DNA of 48,848 nt from NCBI GenBank assembly GCA_964602275.1, contig CAZRQF010000001.1, forward strand, positions 1 to 48,848. The letters are read 5' to 3'. Made by a program: the position numbers and the translations under genes. How positions within the stretch are numbered: position 1 is the first letter of the stretch; each line of letters starts with the position of its first letter. The notes under the pieces are model-generated. The model saw only the letters and a program-made list of their open reading frames with translations, searched no databases and was not told where the DNA came from. Below are positions 42,149-48,848 of the stretch, in pieces. The DNA is from RGIG6291 sp964602275. Its GTDB lineage: Bacteria > Bacillota > Clostridia > TANB77 > UBA1234.

Positions 42149-42931
42149 ATGTACAAAGGAAATTATTATTATGATGAAAAAGACTTTAAGTTAATAAATG
42201 ACGATATTTTTGAGGCTACAAAACATATGCAAGAAAAAACATTTGATATGATATTTGCAGATCCACCATACTTTTTATCTAATGATGGAATTACATGTAG
42301 CGGTGGAAAGATGGTTAGCGTAAATAAAGGCGATTGGGATAAAGAATTATCACTTCAAGAAAAACACAAATTTAATCGTAAATGGATAAAAGAATGTTAT
42401 AGATTATTAAAAGATGAGGGGACGATTTGGGTAAGTGGAACATTGCATAATATTTACTCTATAGGAATGGCTTTAGAAGAAGAAGGATTTAAAATTATAA
42501 ACAATATAACATGGCAAAAAACAAATCCGCCTCCAAATCTTTCTTGTAAAACTTTTACTCATTCAACTGAAACTGTATTGTGGGCTAGAAAAGATATAAA
42601 AAATGTGAAGTATAAATTTAATTATAAGCTAATGAAACAACTTAATAATAATAAGCAGATGAAAGATGTATGGACAACAAGCTTAACTAAGCCATCTGAA
42701 AAGAGGTTTGGAAAGCATCCAACACAAAAACCATTAGAACTATTAGAAAAAGTTATATTAGCTTCAACAAATGAGAATGACTTAATATTAGATCCTTTTA
42801 GCGGAAGTGGAACAACAGGTATTGCGGCTAAAATGTTACATAGAAATTATATAGGTATAGATAAAGAAAAAGAATATTTAGATATATCGATAAAAAGATA
42901 TATGAATGTATCTGGAGGTTTATATGAGTAA
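42149..42931 (+). CDS. dpnA: DpnA-type adenine-N6 DNA methyltransferase
   Basis: A 260-residue beta-class methyltransferase, with catalytic DPPY (FADPPYFLSNDG) near the N terminus and the SAM motif LDPFSGSGTTGIAA near the C terminus. In the DpnII system the second enzyme, DpnA, also methylates single-stranded DNA, which protects incoming plasmid DNA. AGGAG precedes the ATG. It overlaps the endonuclease gene by 8 bases. Confidence 0.92.
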   Translation: MYKGNYYYDEKDFKLINDDIFEATKHMQEKTFDMIFADPPYFLSNDGITCSGGKMVSVNKGDWDKELSLQEKHKFNRKWIKECYRLLKDEGTIWVSGTLHNIYSIGMALEEEGFKIINNITWQKTNPPPNLSCKTFTHSTETVLWARKDIKNVKYKFNYKLMKQLNNNKQMKDVWTTSLTKPSEKRFGKHPTQKPLELLEKVILASTNENDLILDPFSGSGTTGIAAKMLHRNYIGIDKEKEYLDISIKRYMNVSGGLYE

Positions 42932-43775
42932 AAGAAATTTTGAGGAATGGTTAGCTAATTTTAGAAGTAGTATAGCAAATTATAAATACTATGTCGATTT
43001 TGACATTGTATATGAAAATGTAGAAAAATTTAAAGTTGAATTGAATATTTTAAATAGCTTAATTGGTTCTAAAACTATCGAGAAAGATTTTATAAAGGTT
43101 ATTACAGAATACCCAAAAACATTGAAATGTGTTCCGTTTTTATTGGCAGTAAGGCAATTGGAAATTTTAGCTCAAGATGAAGATAAGTTATATATATATA
43201 AATTTGGACATATGAATTATGCTCCAGAGCAATATGCGATTTTAATGAGAGAAACAGGATTATTCGAATTACTTGAAAATCATTTAGTTAGTAATCTAAT
43301 AGACTATGCACTGGGCGTTGAAGTTGGGTTAAATTCAAATGGAAGAAAGAACCGTGGCGGACATTTGATGGAAGATTTAGTTGAAACTTTTATAAAAAAG
43401 GCCGGTTTCAAAGAGTATTATAAAGAAATGTATTTGACCGATATAGAAAAGAAGTGGGGAATAGATTTATCTAAAATTTCTGGGGAAGGAACATCAACTA
43501 AAAGATTTGATTTTGTTATAAAGACAGAAAATATGATTTATGGCATAGAAACCAATTTTTATGCTTCTGGTGGTTCAAAATTAAATGAAACAGCAAGAAG
43601 TTACGAGAAAATTGCAAGAGATGCAACTGAAATTGAAGGCTTTAAGTTTGTTTGGATAACAGATGGACAAGGATGGTATACTGCTAAAAGAAATTTGAAG
43701 GAAACATTTGATGTCCTTGATGACTTATATTGCCTAAACGAACTTGAAGATGGCATATTTAAAAAATTAATATAA
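42924..43775 (+). CDS. dpnB: DpnII-type type II restriction endonuclease (GATC)
   Basis: A 283-residue endonuclease that cuts unmethylated GATC. It follows the DpnII protein along its length as I remember it: RNFEEWL near the start, YYVDFDIVYENV, LNSLIGSKTIEKDF, HLVSNLIDYALGVEVGLNSNGRKNRGG, KRFDFVIK, and SKLNETARSYEKIA, WITDGQGWY near the end. The ATG at 42924 follows GGAGG; the longer frame begins further inside dpnA. The set is complete and looks intact, so GATC sites should be methylated in this strain. Confidence 0.93.
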   Translation: MSKRNFEEWLANFRSSIANYKYYVDFDIVYENVEKFKVELNILNSLIGSKTIEKDFIKVITEYPKTLKCVPFLLAVRQLEILAQDEDKLYIYKFGHMNYAPEQYAILMRETGLFELLENHLVSNLIDYALGVEVGLNSNGRKNRGGHLMEDLVETFIKKAGFKEYYKEMYLTDIEKKWGIDLSKISGEGTSTKRFDFVIKTENMIYGIETNFYASGGSKLNETARSYEKIARDATEIEGFKFVWITDGQGWYTAKRNLKETFDVLDDLYCLNELEDGIFKKLI

Positions 43776-43814
43776 AACCATATAGAAAAATTTTCTAAAG
43801 ACAGGTGAATATAA

Positions 43815-44351
43815 ATGAAATATTTAGTAATATCAGATATACATGGTTCTCAATATTATGCTAATAAAATAAATGAAATATATCAAAAAGAAAATCCTGA
43901 TAAAATAATTCTTTTGGGAGATTTATATTATCATGGACCAAGAAATTCATTGCCGAAGGAATATAATCCGATGGAAGTAGCGAAAATATTGAACGGTTTA
44001 AAAGAAAATATTTTATGTGTAAAAGGAAATTGTGATGCTGAAGTTGATGAAATGATTTCAGAATTTGATTTTAATGATAATATATGTATGAATATTAAAG
44101 GGTTAGAGTTTTTATTTACACATGGACATAAATACAACCTTGATAATACACCAGAAAATGTAGATGTTTTGGTGTATGGACATTTACATACAGGATTTAT
44201 AAAAGAAAAAGATGGAGTTATATATGTTAATGCAGGTTCAATTTCATTACCTAAAAATGGTACAAAAAACAGTTATTTAATAATAGATGAAAATAAAATC
44301 ATTTTAAAAGATATAGATGGAAATATATTAGATGAAAAAGTGTTTTTATAA
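43815..44351 (+). CDS. YfcE/MJ0936-family metallophosphoesterase
   Basis: A 178-residue calcineurin-type phosphodiesterase with all metal-site motifs: VISDIHGS, LLGDLYYHGPRN, VKGNCD, FTHGHK and VYGHLHTG, then VNAGSISLP. YfcE hydrolyses phosphodiesters in vitro with unknown natural substrate. AAGACAGGTGA precedes the ATG. It begins 39 bases after the endonuclease gene and lies inside the 67-bp repeats, so it was carried with the DpnII genes. Confidence 0.9.
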   Translation: MKYLVISDIHGSQYYANKINEIYQKENPDKIILLGDLYYHGPRNSLPKEYNPMEVAKILNGLKENILCVKGNCDAEVDEMISEFDFNDNICMNIKGLEFLFTHGHKYNLDNTPENVDVLVYGHLHTGFIKEKDGVIYVNAGSISLPKNGTKNSYLIIDENKIILKDIDGNILDEKVFL

Positions 44352-44412
44352 AAATAGTGACGAGGTCACAAGAGTACAAAAATGTATGAAATTAATTCAT
44401 GCATTTTTTTAT
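44346..44412. repeat. 67-bp direct repeat, copy 2
   Basis: Near copy of 40967-41033. It holds a severed gene end reading IKIVTRSQEYKNV and stop, out of frame with the phosphoesterase, and a terminator hairpin that serves the phosphoesterase gene. Confidence 0.93.
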
Positions 44413-44427
44413 CGCATACAACTTAAT

Positions 44428-44456
44428 TTTACATGTTTCAAAAATTATGGTATACT
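44428..44456 (+). promoter_or_regulatory. promoter of the flavodoxin-like gene
   Basis: TTTACA at 44428-44433 and TATACT at 44451-44456 are 17 bases apart. The sequence around the -10 (GGTATACTTAGTGTTC) is nearly the same as in the promoter at 46439. Confidence 0.65.
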
Positions 44457-44522
44457 TAGTGTTCAATAGTTGGGAATAAGTATATTATTATTTTACAGTT
44501 TATAAGAAAGGGGATTTTGGTT

Positions 44523-45047
44523 ATGAGCAAAGTAGTTCTTTATAGAAGTAAATATGGTGCAACCAAAACTTATGCAGAATGGATTGGAAGTGAGCTTGGA
44601 TGCGAAGCACTTGATGCAAAAAGTGTGAAAATAGATGATATATTAAAATATGATACCATAATTTATGGTGGCGGTTTGTATGCTGAAACAATAAACGGTG
44701 TCATTTTACTTACCAAAAATATGGATAAATTAAAAGATAAAAAACTTATTGTTTATACTACAGGTATCACACCGCTTAATTGCCGTGAATATTATGATAA
44801 GCTTGTATTGGATAAAAACTTTACATCTGAAATGTTAGAACAAATAAAAGTATATAACTTTATGGGGAAAATGATATTAGATGAACTTTCATTTGTACAT
44901 AGGTCAGCTTTGAAAACTTTAAAACAACTTATGCAGGGAAAGAAAAATCCAACAGAAATGGAAAAACTTTTGATAGAACTTTGCGATGCAAATGGTGATT
45001 TTACAGATAAAGGTGCAATAAAAGACTTAGTTGAATATGCTAAGTAA
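44523..45047 (+). CDS. flavodoxin-domain protein (protoporphyrinogen oxidase HemG-like)
   Basis: A 174-residue FMN-type protein with YRSKYGATKTYAEWIGSEL at the start (FMN phosphate loop), IIYGGGLYAETINGV, and VYTTGITP. It resembles clostridial flavodoxin-domain proteins related to HemG; it is probably an electron carrier or quinone-type reductase, not a haem enzyme, as no haem genes are nearby. AAAGGGGA precedes the ATG at 44523. Confidence 0.85.
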   Translation: MSKVVLYRSKYGATKTYAEWIGSELGCEALDAKSVKIDDILKYDTIIYGGGLYAETINGVILLTKNMDKLKDKKLIVYTTGITPLNCREYYDKLVLDKNFTSEMLEQIKVYNFMGKMILDELSFVHRSALKTLKQLMQGKKNPTEMEKLLIELCDANGDFTDKGAIKDLVEYAK

Positions 45048-45121
45048 TCAAAAGTAAAATTTTTAAGGTGTTTTATGTCCGACGCAAAAGTATCAAAAAT
45101 AATTTTCCAAGAATATGTTGA

Positions 45122-45320
45122 GAATTATTTGAAGTTATAGACATGCTTGCAGAAGACGAAAGAAATAAGATATCAAAAGATTTAATTGAAAATATAAAAT
45201 CAAATATGGATGAGGGGTATCATTTTAAAATTGACAAAATAAGTCTTTGCTTGAAAATGATATAAATCAAGTAAAAGATGTAATAGATGGTAAGGCCGTA
45301 CTTGGAGATAGAAAAGTTTA
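45122..45320 (+). pseudogene. decayed gene fragment (ELFEVIDMLAEDERNKI family)
   Basis: One frame reads ELFEVIDMLAEDERNKI ... FKIDK and then shifts by one base at 45238 to continue KSLLENDINQVKDVIDG. The first part matches a small clostridial protein of unknown function whose typical end is a membrane or phage-like tail; the later part (KAVLGDRKVYVKND) is not recognised. An in-frame stop just upstream at 45119 and the shift show it is not functional. Confidence 0.5.
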
Positions 45321-45568
45321 TGTTAAAAATGATAGATGAAACAGTAAGTGACTTATTATTAAGTGCTACACAAGAAACTGCACAAGAAACTACACAAGAA
45401 AAACTTATTTCATTAATAAAAGAAAATCCTAATATAACGCAAGAACAATTGGCTGTAAAGCTGGGACTTACAAGAGATGGTGTATCGTATAATATAAAGA
45501 AATTGAGAGAACAAGGGAAAATTGATAGAATAGGTTCAACAAAAAGTGGAATTTGGATAATTAAATAA
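45320..45568 (+). pseudogene. C-terminal piece of an AlbA_2/Schlafen-type ATP-binding protein (winged helix)
   Basis: About 82 residues, starting MIDETVSDLL, then short repeats TQETAQETTQEK, then a winged helix, NITQEQLAVKLGLTRDGVSYNIKKLREQGKIDRIGSTKSGIWII. This is the usual tail of AlbA_2 (divergent AAA) transcriptional-regulator-like proteins, whose ATPase domain is missing. A GGAGAT lies upstream of the ATG, so a free winged-helix protein might still be made. Confidence 0.6.
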
Positions 45569-45578
45569 AATTAAGTTT

Positions 45579-45613
45579 AAGGGTTAGATTTTTTAGTATC
45601 TAGCCCTTTTTTT
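45579..45613. terminator. terminator between the winged-helix fragment and the deacetylase gene
   Basis: GGGTTAGAT (45581-45589) pairs with ATCTAGCCC (45598-45606) with one G-U pair, followed by seven T. It serves the plus strand; its A-rich left side is short, so action on the minus strand is doubtful. Confidence 0.75.
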
Positions 45614-45636
45614 GCATTTTAAAAATTAAAGTTCTT

Positions 45637-46386
45637 TTATTTTGTAGAGTTGGTTACTAGTTCGTCAAGTGTTTTAAATTCATAGCCTTCTTCAATTAAA
45701 TATTTAATTGAAACTTCTAATACTTCATGAGTTGGATTTACATCTCCTGAGTCATGCATTAGTATTACTAGTGTGGATTTGCCTTTACAAGTCTTTTTTA
45801 AATTTTTTAATAGTTCTTCGTTAGAATACTTTTTTTCTGCATCTTTATTTAGAGCGTTCCAATCTATATACATATATCCTAATTCTTCAAGATATTTTAT
45901 ACAATTTTTCTTTTGCTTAGAGTAAATTGGAGAAATATATCCATTTGGAAATCTAAAAATATTGCAAGTGTAATCATCAGTTTCAAGTGCATTTGATATT
46001 GCATTTTCTGTATCTTTTACTTCGGCTATAAAATTATTTTTGGAAGAATACAATTTTGCATTATTGTGGCTATATGTATGATTGCCAATTAAATGTCCTT
46101 CGCTATATATTCTTTTAAGTATCTCGGGGTGTTCTTCCACTTTTTTACCTATGACGAAAAAGGTAGCTTCGATATTGTATTCGCTTAACAAATCAAGAAT
46201 TTTTGTAGTTTCTTTTTTGGAAGGTCCGTCATCAAAAGTTAGGTATGCAATTTTAGCAGAAGAATTACTTTTAGTTAAATTTAATAGTGCGTTTGCAGGT
46301 ACTACTTTGGATTTGTTATAGGCGATAAAAAATATTGAAACAAATATTAAAATAATGGATAAAACAATTAATTTAAAATTTTTCAT
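45637..46386 (-). CDS. polysaccharide deacetylase (NodB/CE4 family)
   Basis: A 249-residue membrane-anchored or secreted deacetylase. An N-terminal hydrophobic segment (about 5-24) is followed by the CE4 domain with TFDDGPS (catalytic base and metal Asp), ATFFVIG, HLIGNHTYSHNNA (metal His), FRFPNG, and VILMHDSG near the end. It likely removes acetyl groups from peptidoglycan or another surface glycan. Similar proteins act on MurNAc or GlcNAc. No clear promoter was seen upstream. Confidence 0.9.
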   Translation of the reverse strand: MKNFKLIVLSIILIFVSIFFIAYNKSKVVPANALLNLTKSNSSAKIAYLTFDDGPSKKETTKILDLLSEYNIEATFFVIGKKVEEHPEILKRIYSEGHLIGNHTYSHNNAKLYSSKNNFIAEVKDTENAISNALETDDYTCNIFRFPNGYISPIYSKQKKNCIKYLEELGYMYIDWNALNKDAEKKYSNEELLKNLKKTCKGKSTLVILMHDSGDVNPTHEVLEVSIKYLIEEGYEFKTLDELVTNSTK

Positions 46387-46438
46387 ATTAACAATATATT
46401 AAGAAAAAATTAATATTATGAAAAAATGTTTTTTAGTT

Positions 46439-46467
46439 TTTACATATTTAAAATAGTGTGGTATACT
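46439..46467 (+). promoter_or_regulatory. promoter of the antiporter-mgtC operon
   Basis: TTTACA at 46439-46444 and TATACT at 46462-46467 are 17 bases apart. The -10 region GGTATACTAAGTGTTC is shared with the promoter at 44428. Confidence 0.65.
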
Positions 46468-46591
46468 AAGTGTTCGAAAAAATTGTAAAAACTTTTAAAA
46501 AGCTTTGCGATATAAAATACTTAGCAAAATATACAAAGTAATTAAAAGTAAAATTTTGAATATATATAAAGTTAAAAAAGGGGGAGATATA

Positions 46592-48043
46592 ATGCTTGGA
46601 GCATTACGCAGTATTATTGCTAATTCGTCAACTGTTGCATCAACTATAATATCAATAGCATTTATGCTGTTTTGCGGTTTTGCAATGACTAGAATTACAA
46701 AAAAATTTAAATTACCAAATGTAACGGCTTACATATTAACAGGAATTTTGTTAGGTCCGTATTGCTTGAAAATCGTACCAAATGAAATTATAACGGGTAT
46801 GGAGTTCTTGGCAGATATTGCACTTGCGTTTATTGCGTTTAGTACGGGAGAATTTTTCAAATTTGAAACACTTAAGAAAAATGGAATGAAGGTTGTAATA
46901 ATTACAATATTGGAAGCGGTTTTAGCATCTGTATTTGTATTTATTTTAACATATTATATTTTGAATTTAGATTTAGCGTTTTCACTTGTTTTGTCAGCAC
47001 TTGCTTCTGCAACAGCACCTGCATCAACAGTTATGACCATAAGGCAAACTGGTGCTAAGGGAGATTTTGTTGACACTTTATTGCAAGTAGTTGCCTTAGA
47101 CGATGTTGTTGGACTTATTTTATATAGTGTTGCCATATCTGTTGCCTTAGCACTTGCACCAGGTGAAGGCGTATTTAGTGTTATGAATATCATAAAGCCT
47201 ATTTTTATGAATTTAATTGTTTTAGTTGCAGGTGCAATTTTTGGAGTGTTAATGAAAGTTTTAATGCCTAAAAAACGCTCGACTGATAATAGGCTTATTA
47301 TATTGATTTCACTATTGTTTGCATTTTGTGGAATGTGTGCCTTGCTAGATATATCGCCATTACTTGGCTGTATGTCTATGGGAATGATATATATAAATAT
47401 TAGCGATGATGATAAGTTGTTTAAACAATTGAATTATTTTAGTCCGCCAATACTTTTATTATTTTTTGTAAGATCTGGACTATCGTTTAAACTAGATGCA
47501 CTTATAGATACATCATCAGCCGTTGGAAGCGTGCCACTTTTAGCAGTTGGAGTTTTATATTTTATAGTAAGAATAGTAGGAAAATATGTTGGGGCATATT
47601 TAGGTTGCCTAATTGTAAAGAAAGATAAAAAGGTTAAAAACTATTTAGGACTTGCACTTATACCACAAGCAGGTGTTGCCATTGGTCTTGCAGCACTTGG
47701 AGCTAGAACATTAGGCGGAGAAATGGGAAATGCACTTCAAACCATAATACTTGCTTCTAGTGTGCTTTATGAGCTAATAGGACCAGGATGTGCGAAGCTT
47801 GCACTATACTTGTCTAAATCATATAGCGATAAATTAGAAGAAATAGTACCTGAAAGTGAAGTGCTAGTAGCAGGAGAACAAAAGACAGAAGTTGAATTAT
47901 TAATAGATAGAATAAATAAAATTCAAGAAGAAATACCAGACCATGGCGAAAATGTTCTTTCAGAAGAAGAGCAAGCGTTTTTAGATGCTGCGGAAGAACA
48001 ATATACTTCGCTTGGAGCTATAAGAAGAAATAATAGAAGATAG
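46592..48043 (+). CDS. cation:proton antiporter (CPA2/KefB-like)
   Basis: A 483-residue membrane protein with about twelve hydrophobic segments from residue 15 to about 405 and a C-terminal cytosolic tail of about 80 residues, rich in Glu. FKLPNVTAYILTGILLGPY near the start, FSTGEFFKFE, and ASATAPASTVMTI are typical of the Kef/NhaP-type exchanger core. Na+ or K+ exchange is likely, but ion choice cannot be read from this. The ATG at 46592 follows GGGGGAGA; the upstream TTG frame lacks a site. Confidence 0.9.
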   Translation: MLGALRSIIANSSTVASTIISIAFMLFCGFAMTRITKKFKLPNVTAYILTGILLGPYCLKIVPNEIITGMEFLADIALAFIAFSTGEFFKFETLKKNGMKVVIITILEAVLASVFVFILTYYILNLDLAFSLVLSALASATAPASTVMTIRQTGAKGDFVDTLLQVVALDDVVGLILYSVAISVALALAPGEGVFSVMNIIKPIFMNLIVLVAGAIFGVLMKVLMPKKRSTDNRLIILISLLFAFCGMCALLDISPLLGCMSMGMIYINISDDDKLFKQLNYFSPPILLLFFVRSGLSFKLDALIDTSSAVGSVPLLAVGVLYFIVRIVGKYVGAYLGCLIVKKDKKVKNYLGLALIPQAGVAIGLAALGARTLGGEMGNALQTIILASSVLYELIGPGCAKLALYLSKSYSDKLEEIVPESEVLVAGEQKTEVELLIDRINKIQEEIPDHGENVLSEEEQAFLDAAEEQYTSLGAIRRNNRR

Positions 48044-48065
48044 AAATAAAAAGGGGGAGAGTTAA

Positions 48066-48788
48066 TTGAGTAGTTTTGATCCAATAGCAACACTTTTAGG
48101 TGAGTGGGCAACAACATTAAGCGTTGAGGCAATAGCTTTTAGAATAATAGTATCAATAATTTTATCTGCAATAATAGGTTGTGAGCGTTCTATAAAAAGA
48201 CATTCAGCGGGACTTAGAACATTTATATTAGTGTCACTTGCTTCAACAATATCTATGCTAGTAGATTTATATTTAATGGAAAATTCTATTGAAAAATTTG
48301 CATTTTTGTCTATGGCGACAATTATTAGTACAGCAATGCTTAGCGGTAACTCGATATTGTTTACATCTAAAAATCAAATAAAAGGACTTACAACTTCAGT
48401 AGGACTTTGGACTGCTGGAATAATAGGGCTTGCAATAGGAGCAGGCTTATATTCAGTAACAGCGATAGCATTTATTGCACTTATTTGCATTTTATATATA
48501 TTCCCTAAGTTTGAAGTAGAATTAAAAGATAGATCTAATCATTTTGAAATACATTTAGAGCTTAGAAACAAAAGTTATTTACAAGATTTTGTTACAACAA
48601 TTAGAAAACTTGGACTTAGAATAGACGATATAGAATTAAACCCAGCCTATATAAACTCGGGGCTTAGCGTATATTCAATATCATTAACAATAGATAGTGA
48701 AGAACTAAAAAAATACAAAAAACATAGCGAAATAATAAAAGCGTTGAGCAGCTTAGAATATGTGTACTATATAGAGGAAATAAGGTAG
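48066..48788 (+). CDS. MgtC/SapB-family membrane protein
   Basis: A 240-residue protein with MgtC-type N-terminal membrane part: LSAIIGCERSIKRHSAGLRTFILVSLAST, then further segments to about residue 145, and a C-terminal ACT-like cytosolic domain. In pathogens MgtC supports growth in low Mg2+ and controls ATP synthase; the role in this branch is unknown. It starts with TTG at 48066 after GGGGGAGAG. It shares the transcript of the antiporter gene, 22 bases downstream, so the pair may act in ion homeostasis. Confidence 0.9.
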   Translation: MSSFDPIATLLGEWATTLSVEAIAFRIIVSIILSAIIGCERSIKRHSAGLRTFILVSLASTISMLVDLYLMENSIEKFAFLSMATIISTAMLSGNSILFTSKNQIKGLTTSVGLWTAGIIGLAIGAGLYSVTAIAFIALICILYIFPKFEVELKDRSNHFEIHLELRNKSYLQDFVTTIRKLGLRIDDIELNPAYINSGLSVYSISLTIDSEELKKYKKHSEIIKALSSLEYVYYIEEIR

Positions 48789-48793
48789 AAAAT

Positions 48794-48830
48794 AAAAAAG
48801 AACAAGACTATAAAGTTTTGTTCTTTTTTT
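48794..48830 (+). terminator. terminator of the antiporter-mgtC operon
   Basis: AAAAAAGAACAAGACT (48794-48809) pairs with AGTTTTGTTCTTTTTT (48814-48829) with one G-U pair around ATAA; the T run continues one base beyond the stem. Confidence 0.85.
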
Positions 48831-48848
48831 GTCAAATTTTGAAACTTT

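Noticed and set aside
1..48848. CRISPR arrays, tRNA or rRNA genes, insertion sequences
   Set aside because: No regularly spaced repeats, no tRNA-like cloverleaf and no transposase or integrase frame was found on either strand.

Overview
This 48.8 kb window is very AT-rich bacterial DNA with AGA/ATA-rich codon use, strong purine-rich Shine-Dalgarno sites, sigma-A type promoters and many T-tailed hairpin terminators. Gene content (FtsEX with a PcsB/EnvC-like hydrolase, TagA/TagO/MnaA, PrpC-PrkC-RsgA-Rpe, RimP-NusA-YlxR-YlxQ-IF2-RbfA-NrnA-TruB, BlaI/BlaR1) points to a Gram-positive of the Bacillota, most likely an uncultured or gut-type Clostridia. TGA is used as a stop, so code 11 applies. The species cannot be told from the sequence. 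No rRNA, tRNA, CRISPR array, transposase or integrase was seen.

Layout. 1-9.3 kb is mostly conserved core: ftsE-ftsX-M23 hydrolase; a convergent tagA; a low-molecular-weight phosphatase, rpiB and an unusual tagO-mnaA fusion; then rsmB and rlmN. 9.4-13.7 kb is the PP2C phosphatase / PASTA kinase / rsgA / rpe operon. 13.8-18.6 kb has a DEAD-box helicase behind a leader terminator, and a Fur-family regulator divergent from a znuACB zinc-uptake operon with a 19-bp palindrome over its promoter. 18.6-26.3 kb holds a small orphan gene behind a promoter-terminator leader and then the nusA-infB operon through truB. rlmD follows.

27.9-33.0 kb is an accessory stretch of small nucleotide-related and housekeeping-like genes (ASCH, UDG-like, GNAT, flavin-reductase-like, deoxyribosyltransferase-like, Ham1-like) mixed with gene remains: a YhcG/DUF1016 relic, a frameshifted methyltransferase, an ASCH tail, and a 52-bp exact repeat. 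33.1-35.0 kb encodes a BlaI repressor with a large palindromic operator and a BlaR1-type M56 protease whose sensor domain is replaced by an M23 peptidase domain; that gene carries an apparent +1 frameshift. At 35.2 kb a MATE transporter is fused to a cytidylate-kinase-like domain.

38.2-44.4 kb looks like a defence island: an AAA ATPase, a WYL regulator, an unknown protein, and a complete DpnII-type restriction-modification set (two methyltransferases and the endonuclease) followed by a YfcE-like phosphoesterase. Two sets of direct repeats bracket its parts: a 15-bp exact repeat around AAA+WYL, and a 67-bp near-exact repeat (64/67) around the DpnII block that copies the 3' end and terminator of the gene upstream. 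This resembles insertion with long target duplication, as known for restriction-modification genes. The window ends with a flavodoxin-like gene, an AlbA_2-protein remnant, a polysaccharide deacetylase, a cation:proton antiporter and an MgtC-like protein.
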